DNA of 64,000 bases from Blumeriella jaapii (Eukaryota; Ascomycota; Leotiomycetes; Helotiales; Drepanopezizaceae), in contig VWND01000076.1 in assembly GCA_009599575.1 (NCBI GenBank), forward strand, positions 868,001-932,000. The letters are read 5' to 3'. Under the pieces are notes generated by a model, which was given only the letters and a program-made list of their open reading frames with translations, ran no database searches and was not told the origin of the DNA. This document shows positions 58,644-64,000 of the stretch, one piece after another. Within the stretch, counting starts at the first letter, position 1; each line of letters begins with the position of its first letter. The position numbers and the translations under genes were made by a program.

Positions 58644-60512
58644 TTACTCTGAAATGGCATCGGCCATTCCCCTGCTGGCGATCGCAGGAGCCTCATGAGA
58701 TCTCGCAAGAATCTCTCTCTTCTCATGAGCCAGGATAGTCTCAACGCTCACCGAGGTGTCCAATGGTGTCAGCGGGAACTGGTTGAAGCGCTCACCGCCC
58801 TCGGATTTCGCCTTCTTCTGCCAGATTCTGGGTTCTCGGGGCATCTGGTCATTTGGGGCGGTGTCCGAGGAAGCTGGTGTTGGAGACTTCGTTGCCTCGT
58901 GACGCGATGGGTCGGTTTCCTCCTTGGGTGCGCGGTTCTGGCTCTCTCCAAATCCTCCTTGCACTTCGCTGTACATCCCAGTGGGCTCGGGAGCGTGGCT
59001 GTAGGACATGTGCTGCTGCTGCTCACCATGCTGGATCTTGCTTGCTTGAGCCTGGCCTTCTCCAAATCCTCCTTGCACTTCGCTGTACATCCCAGTGGGC
59101 TCGAAAGCGTGGCTGTAGGACATGTGCTGCTGCTGCTGCTCATCATGCTGGATCTTGCTTACTTGAGCCTGGCCTTCTCCAAATCCTCTCCCAGTGGGTT
59201 CGGAAGCGTGGTTATAGGACATGTGCTGCTGCTGCTCGTCATGCTGGATCTTGCTTGCTTGAGCCTGGCGTTCTCCAAATCCTCTGCCAGTGGGCTCGGG
59301 AGCGTGGCTGTAGGACATGTGCTGCTGCTGCTCGTCATGCTGGATCTTGCTTGCTTGAGCCTGGCCTTCTCCAAATCCTCTTCCAGTGGGTTCGGAAGCG
59401 TGGTTGTAGGACATGTGCTGCTGCTCATCATGCTGGATCTTGCTTACTTGAGCCTGGCCTTCTCTAATTCCTCCTTGCATTTCGCTGTACATTCCAGTGG
59501 GTTCGAAAGCATGGTTGTAGGACATGTGCTGCTGTTCCTCATGCTGGATCTTGCTTGCTTGGACTCTGGGTGCATGGACTCTGGTTGCCTGGGCTCTGAT
59601 CTGCTGGTTTGGAGGAGAGCCGCGGCGATGAGCTGCAGCGTTGTTGTGGCGAGAGGTGTGAGTCGTTGCCGGAGCTGGCGCAGTGGGGAAGGGTGGCAGA
59701 ACTGGCATGCCGGTGTTGGAGCTGTACTGTGGATACCACTTCATGCCGGCCCCAGGTTGGTTCATGACAGTCTGGCCGGCCCATGCAGCCTCGCGCGACA
59801 TGGAACCGCCTGGTGGGTAGCCCTCTCCTCGATGGAAGTGCTCAATGACCTCACGGTCCGGAGCAGGCAGATGGAGGCCCGGCCAAGCGAACTGCTGGTT
59901 GACCGGGTTGGCGCCACTCTCCTGCTTGTTGACATAGCTTGGTCCAGCACCGGCGTGGGCACCGTGTCCAGATCTGCCTTGATCCTCGTGACCACGTACG
60001 GGGTAGTGATCTCCAGAAACTGCTTGCTCGCCTACTCTTGCGTTAGCCGTGTCCGATGCCGATTCGAGCAAGTGCTCTGGACACCTGATGTGGATGGGAG
60101 AGAAGCACACGGGCAGACTGGGAGACAGAGGGAGCTTCGGCATACCTTCACGACGTCCTGAATTCGATCTCTCCTCTCCATGGGATGTCTCTTGGCCTCT
60201 GCCTCTGCCTCTTCCCTTTCCTTTGGCTGGGCGACGTCTCAAGTGTCTCTCGGTGTCCTCCTTGTCGAAGACCACCGAGCACTCACACTGGCCATGGTAA
60301 TGCCTACCGCGGTGCTCCTCTTCCTCCTTCAACACCTGGATGTTCCACAGGATGCGGGAGCAGGCGTGGCAGTTCTCATTGGTAAAGATCGGGCGCTCTG
60401 CGGGGAACTGGCAGGTGGGGAAGTCATCGTGCTGAGTGGTGATGGGGCACTTGCGGAGGAACGGGATTGAGCAATGTCCGCAGTTATATCCTAGGAACTC
60501 CTTGACACACAT
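58644..60512 (-). CDS. Cys-rich protein with six tandem repeats
   Basis: A single open frame of 622 aa. The N-terminus MCVKEFLGYNCGHC and later Cys/His pairs (CPITTQHDDFPTC, CHAC, CECSVVF) match a Cys-rich head often seen in uncharacterised fungal proteins starting MCxxE...YxCGH, probably a zinc-binding fold. A Gly/Arg run (KGKGRGRGRG) and a disordered middle follow. Then come six tandem repeats of 31-39 aa with consensus SKIQHDEQQQHMSYSHAPEP plus TG, in two forms: with or without a MYSEVQG insert. The C-terminus is Pro/Ser/Lys-rich. No membrane span. The function is unknown. The short 17-bp tandem array just upstream of the start (60547-60648) would lie in the promoter or leader. Confidence 0.8.
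   Translation of the reverse strand: MCVKEFLGYNCGHCSIPFLRKCPITTQHDDFPTCQFPAERPIFTNENCHACSRILWNIQVLKEEEEHRGRHYHGQCECSVVFDKEDTERHLRRRPAKGKGRGRGRGQETSHGEERSNSGRREGMPKLPLSPSLPVCFSPIHIRCPEHLLESASDTANARVGEQAVSGDHYPVRGHEDQGRSGHGAHAGAGPSYVNKQESGANPVNQQFAWPGLHLPAPDREVIEHFHRGEGYPPGGSMSREAAWAGQTVMNQPGAGMKWYPQYSSNTGMPVLPPFPTAPAPATTHTSRHNNAAAHRRGSPPNQQIRAQATRVHAPRVQASKIQHEEQQHMSYNHAFEPTGMYSEMQGGIREGQAQVSKIQHDEQQHMSYNHASEPTGRGFGEGQAQASKIQHDEQQQHMSYSHAPEPTGRGFGERQAQASKIQHDEQQQHMSYNHASEPTGRGFGEGQAQVSKIQHDEQQQQHMSYSHAFEPTGMYSEVQGGFGEGQAQASKIQHGEQQQHMSYSHAPEPTGMYSEVQGGFGESQNRAPKEETDPSRHEATKSPTPASSDTAPNDQMPREPRIWQKKAKSEGGERFNQFPLTPLDTSVSVETILAHEKREILARSHEAPAIASRGMADAISE
58930..59560. repeat. Coding tandem repeats (93-117 bp)
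   Basis: Six in-frame units encode the SKIQHDEQQ...EPTG repeats. CAG/CTG runs of 2-4 codons within each unit vary, so both unit length and Gln number differ. Confidence 0.88.
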
Positions 60513-61950
60513 GCTGGCGGATGAGCGAGAGGGGGCGGTTGAAGAAGTGAGCTATCGTAGGATGTGAGCTATCGTAGGATGTGAGCTATCGTAGGATGTG
60601 AGCTATCGTAGGATGTGAGCTATCGTAGGATGTGAGCTATCGTAGGATGTGGGCTTCTTGGAGTCTGTGACTGGTCATCAATCTGGGTGCCAGAAGTGTC
60701 AGCAAGTGATCCAGACAATGAGCGTTCTGCTAAGATCGGCTTCGAGATGTTGAATGTGTTCATGACAACAAGCGCACATTTCATAACAACAGGGGCACAA
60801 ACTCTCGTCAAAGAGATCCGCTCTTGTCGATTGAGTCTCTTCTGTTGATTGCAGTGGCATACCCAAAGCAAAAACAGGAGGGAATTTTGAGAGGTCTCTT
60901 GGGTAGTCAAGAGAAGCGTGACTTACAAATATTGGGGTGCGCGGAGTTTTCACTCAGCCTTAGCTCCGAATCTGGAAGGATCGAGCAGTTATGCTGGACC
61001 CATGTAGTAGCTGCGGTAGTTGCAAGCTTCAGCAAATTCTCCTCGGATCTGTGATGCGCTGCCGTGTTTGACACAGAGACCAGAAGATCCTGTCGTTGAG
61101 ATCGATGCCAAATGATCGAGTGTTGTTTTGGAAATGGACGCTTAGGGCGATGTGCCTGATCTCTACTGGTATCGGTGTGCGGAACGGCTGCTTGAAGGCC
61201 TCCTGCTCACAGAAGGGTGCTTATGTGTGGACGAGGGAGGGGTTTGCTTCGGGTGTGACACAGAGGTGTGTGGTCTTCGAGGTGACTCTGAATGAAGCGG
61301 TCCTGATTGCTTGCTGGTCTTCGAAGATGTAAAGACTGTTGTCTCAAGGTGCCGTTTGACTAACCGCGGTATGCGCTGTTGGCAGCTGCCCACGTTCGAA
61401 GATGATGTGGTCCAGGGGAGTTCGAGACCCAGGCAGGGACCGGGAAAGGAATGTGATGGTGAGGATTCCACGTGAAGAGGGAGGGTGCTCAGGTAGGGAG
61501 GGGGTGAGGATGTCTCCGAGTTGCTCTTGGCCTAGAAGAGCGCGGATGGATGAGGTTTTGGAGGAGGAGGAAAGCTGAGATAGTTGAGACGGGGTGCTCT
61601 TAAATAGGCTAGAATTGATCAAAAGTGGAAGGAAAGTGAATTCTAGCGCTTTGAAAGTGGGTCCAAATCCGAATTGGTGAAAAGGGAAGTGGCTACGTAA
61701 CTTGTCTATAAAACTAAGTCGAGGTGATCGTCTCGGACATGCAGAGAAGAGTGGAGCGAGAACGGGCTTGTTGTCTCTCAAGTCCCGGATCATTGGTCTA
61801 GATAGCAAAACTAGCATGTAATTCAAGGGACCACTAAGCTGTAGAGATATTTGTATGTGTAGGAGTTCTGATTCGTAGGGTCACTGCGCTACAGACAGAA
61901 ATTGCTATCTGAATCGGGGATATTTGGAAGTGTTGCCAAAGCGAGTCTTG
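60513..61950. other. Gap upstream of the Cys-rich repeat gene
   Basis: Holds the 17-bp minisatellite near 60547 and short minus-strand frames with scattered Cys that lack intron logic. No gene is supported. Confidence 0.45.
60547..60648. repeat. 17-bp minisatellite, six perfect copies
   Basis: GTGAGCTATCGTAGGAT is repeated six times without a mismatch, starting 35 bp upstream of the ATG of the Cys-rich repeat protein. Perfect copies imply recent expansion. Confidence 0.95.
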
Positions 61951-62350
61951 AATGTCACTGGTGAAAAAGGACAAGCGTGAGCAACCTGAAATTCAGTACA
62001 TCAACAACACGACACTTCAAGTGCTTCTACACAAGAGGCCTTGAAGCTTGGGAAAGATCGGATATCGCCTTCTGTTCATGAAAAACAACGCACATGCGCC
62101 AGAAAATACACAACAACGCGCAGCTTTGGACAGGCTAGAGGAGCGACCATCGAACATCACTGGTGAATAGAACAAGCGTGAGCAACCTGACGTTTCGTAC
62201 CTAATCAAACACCACACATCAAATGCCTTTCCAAGAAAGGGATTGCAAGATGGCAAAGTCTTGCTCTGGTCTTGGGATGAATAGAAACACGGCAAGATAT
62301 AAAACACAGCGCAGCTAGAGGCAGTATCAGCGATGACTCGGGCACAAAGA
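61951..62350. repeat. Diverged ~200-bp tandem duplication
   Basis: Segment 61951-61989 (ending ACAAGCGTGAGCAACCTGA) recurs at 62153-62190. Matches continue at similar spacing, for example ACAACGCGCAGCTTTG near 62112 and ACACAGCGCAGCTAGAGG near 62303. This suggests an old tandem duplication of about 200 bp. Confidence 0.65.
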
Positions 62351-63142
62351 GCGCAGCCCCAAAAGAACACAGGTCGTGTATGATTTCAGGCTCCTTGGCT
62401 CTGTACGAAGCCACCTAGGAAGATCTCGTCCGCCCCAGGGAGGTGAGCATTGTTCTGAAGATCAGGACTCCGCAGACTCGGGCTGTTGGGGAGAGCTCGT
62501 CAAGTAGAACGACCACCGGCGTCACCAGCTGGTGGGACCGTAGAACGCAGCCTCTCAAGGGAAGCCTGGGCCACTCTTGCATAGCGAGCAGTGAGTTTCA
62601 GAGATACCGCTTCGGGCGCCCATGCTTAAATAAGCATCTCCCGGCGGAAGGAGGCTCTTTCCCTGTCCGTTTTCGGAAGGGGCACTGCCCGCGTAGCGCA
62701 TGCTAAGCGAGCACCCGAACGGCGCGCGGTGTGCGTGTTCGCGTCCGTCGCTTGGCTCTGCCGGCTTCCACAGAGAGCATCGTGATCGGGGCCAACATCA
62801 GCGGGTGCAGCTGTGACTCGGCCTCCCACGGCAACGACAACGTTGGCTCGGGGCTGGGAAATCCAACTGGCTCCAGCAGATCGCTGTCCCGTCCCTCGAA
62901 AGTGACCAGCTAATAGTAGGCTGCCTTTGATCCTGCTCGTCGTCGCATGCCGCTTGTTGGGGAGCGTCTCAATGAAACAGAGCAGAAAGAACTTCAGGGC
63001 ATGGTACGTGTGGTGAAAGCAGAAGGGAATGGATCTCGCACGACCCACTGACCTATTTTCTAGATACAGGATGCTATAGTACTCGTACGAATAGCTACCT
63101 ACCTTAGCAGAGCAAGCCGGGTTTTTGGAACGGTGGGGCGGG
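62351..63142. other. Unresolved region
   Basis: No gene supported; the short frames here lack domains. Base composition is still ordinary before the AT-rich tail. Confidence 0.4.
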
Positions 63143-63273
63143 CCGTGTAGCAGATCTACACGGTTCTACACGGTTAACCACTATCCTTGATCACAGTTCG
63201 GTTTATAATTTTTAAACCGTATAGAAATTTTAAACCGTGTAAAAACCGTGTAGAAACCGTTTAGAACGCATTT
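63143..63273. repeat. Clustered inverted CCGTGTAG motifs
   Basis: CCGTGTAG at 63143-63150 and CTACACGG at 63156-63163 form a hairpin with a 5-nt loop; another CTACACGG follows at 63166-63173. Four direct copies of AAACCGTnTAGAAA-like sequence lie at about 63214-63270 in the opposite sense. The layout resembles a transposon terminal region, but no transposase frame is seen. Confidence 0.7.
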
Positions 63274-63440
63274 TATTGAAACAGCTAGCAAAAGGCTGCA
63301 TACAGCTAATAAAGGAATGCATGAAGCTAGTAAGGGGTAAAAGCAGGGGTAAACGCTAGTATATATTTGTGGCGGTGCGCCTTATTTCGTTTTATATATT
63401 ATTACTAATCGGGACTAAGCCTTATTTCCGTCCACTTTCA

Positions 63441-63596
63441 TTTTGCGCCTGTCGCCCCCGCCCTTTTGCGCCTGTCACCCCCGCCTTTCTGCGCCTATCA
63501 CCCCCCCGCCCTTCTGCGCCTGTCGCCCTTCTGCGCCTGTCGCCCTTCTGCGCCTGTCGCCCTTCTGCGCCTGTCGCCCTTCTGCGCCTGTCGCTG
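63441..63596. repeat. 17-bp minisatellite (TTCTGCGCCTGTCGCCC)
   Basis: Four perfect copies plus a partial one at 63512-63596, preceded by three longer diverged copies with extra C runs from 63441. Confidence 0.92.
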
Positions 63597-63699
63597 TCAG
63601 AAACCAACATCACGTGTATAAGTCAGGTGATCCGCCAAAACCCTCTGCCTCCTACCAATCCTCGAATAGTACTTTCTGCGGATAGGCCGTGGGGGCCGG

Positions 63700-64000
63700 A
63701 TAGTATTGTAAGGGCTGGAAATAATATTTAAGTAAAATATTTTATAGGAGTGATTGCTAAAAAACCAGTTATTAGAATTATATTAAAAAAGATAAAAAAA
63801 GATCGGGATAAAAGCTGAAAAAGCATATTAAATAAAGCTCGCCTGGTTTCCTAGGAAATACTTTTTTCGAGGATTTCACCCTTCCTTTTGTACTTATACA
63901 CGCCTTTTATTAAAAATATAAAAAGTAAAAATCAGTTTGACTATCAACCCAATCTTATTTGAGCTTTATTATCTGAACTAGTATTTCTCTGCTTTTCAAT
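63700..64000. other. AT-rich tail
   Basis: Strongly AT-rich sequence with A/T runs and stop codons in all frames, unlike the rest of the window. It fits the edge of a repeat block mutated by RIP or an old mobile-element remnant; this is inference from composition only. Confidence 0.55.

Noticed and set aside
60699..60953. Short minus-strand frame with CPCCYEMCACCHEH
   Set aside because: Cys-rich text is suggestive, but there is no clear start, splice structure or conserved context.
1..64000. CRISPR arrays, tRNA or rRNA genes
   Set aside because: The tandem arrays have no spacers and are minisatellites. No cloverleaf or 5S sequence could be recognised by eye; a covariance-model scan would be needed to exclude tRNAs.
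1..64000. Secondary-metabolite cluster
   Set aside because: No polyketide or peptide synthase, terpene cyclase, P450 or cluster regulator is present; the genes are unrelated housekeeping genes.

Overview
The window is nuclear DNA from a filamentous ascomycete (Pezizomycotina; class not resolved). Genes lie close together on both strands. Coding exons are broken by many short GT-AG introns, mostly 48-80 nt, often with a CTAAC/CTGAC-like branch site just before the acceptor. There are no operons, no rRNA or tRNA that I could recognise, and no phage or bacterial features. Products are typical eukaryotic housekeeping proteins with fungal-type sequence.

Layout. 1-2.8 kb: no convincing gene. 2.8-9.6 kb: a WLM/Wss1-type metalloprotease (-), a DUF1857 protein (+), the SWR1-complex HIT zinc-finger protein Vps71 (-), a small predicted mitochondrial membrane protein (-) and protein disulfide isomerase (-). 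11.3-16.2 kb: two low-complexity proteins of unknown function (+). 16.4-24.7 kb: a head-to-head pair of trafficking genes, MON1 (-) and DOP1 (+). 25.9-30.0 kb: cap hypermethylase TGS1 (+) converging on Pol I factor RRN3 (-). 31.2-32.0 kb: the CCAAT-binding subunit HAP3 (-), followed upstream by about 2.9 kb of low-complexity DNA. 34.9-41.2 kb: prefoldin subunit 2 (-)/CMC2 (+), a TMEM14 protein (-), DAD1/OST2 (+), GRASP (-) and a single-pass membrane protein (+). 42.0-47.9 kb: a very large STE20-group kinase gene (-). 48-50 kb: no gene seen. 50.1-58.5 kb: TEL2 (-)/UBA3 (+), then RPC40 (-)/NDUFS2 (+), two more head-to-head pairs. 58.6-60.5 kb: a Cys-rich protein with six tandem repeats (-). 60.5-64 kb: repeat-rich, gene-poor and increasingly AT-rich DNA that looks like mobile-element or heterochromatin edge.

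The genes do not form one pathway. They cover RNA polymerase I/III transcription (RRN3, RPC40), chromatin and transcription (VPS71, HAP3), snRNA capping (TGS1), protein folding and glycosylation (PDI, prefoldin 2, DAD1), membrane traffic (MON1, DOP1, GRASP), mitochondria (NDUFS2, CMC2, small membrane protein), neddylation (UBA3) and PIKK stability (TEL2).

Three things stand out. First, six conserved genes (DUF1857, MON1, DOP1, TGS1, GRASP, kinase) each carry one reading-frame break that no intron explains. For four of them, adding back exactly one base makes the whole spliced CDS a multiple of three, which points to single-base deletions in the assembly or in the strain. Second, several genes use extremely small coding exons: two consecutive 8-nt exons across the first PDI active site, a 6-nt exon before the UBA3 nucleotide-binding loop, and a 4-nt first coding exon in the TMEM14 gene. 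Third, a GTAC-rich palindromic motif (TACTGTAC/GTACAGTA) recurs in at least a dozen intergenic gaps and is nearly absent from exons. I did not find a convincing new multi-gene system.
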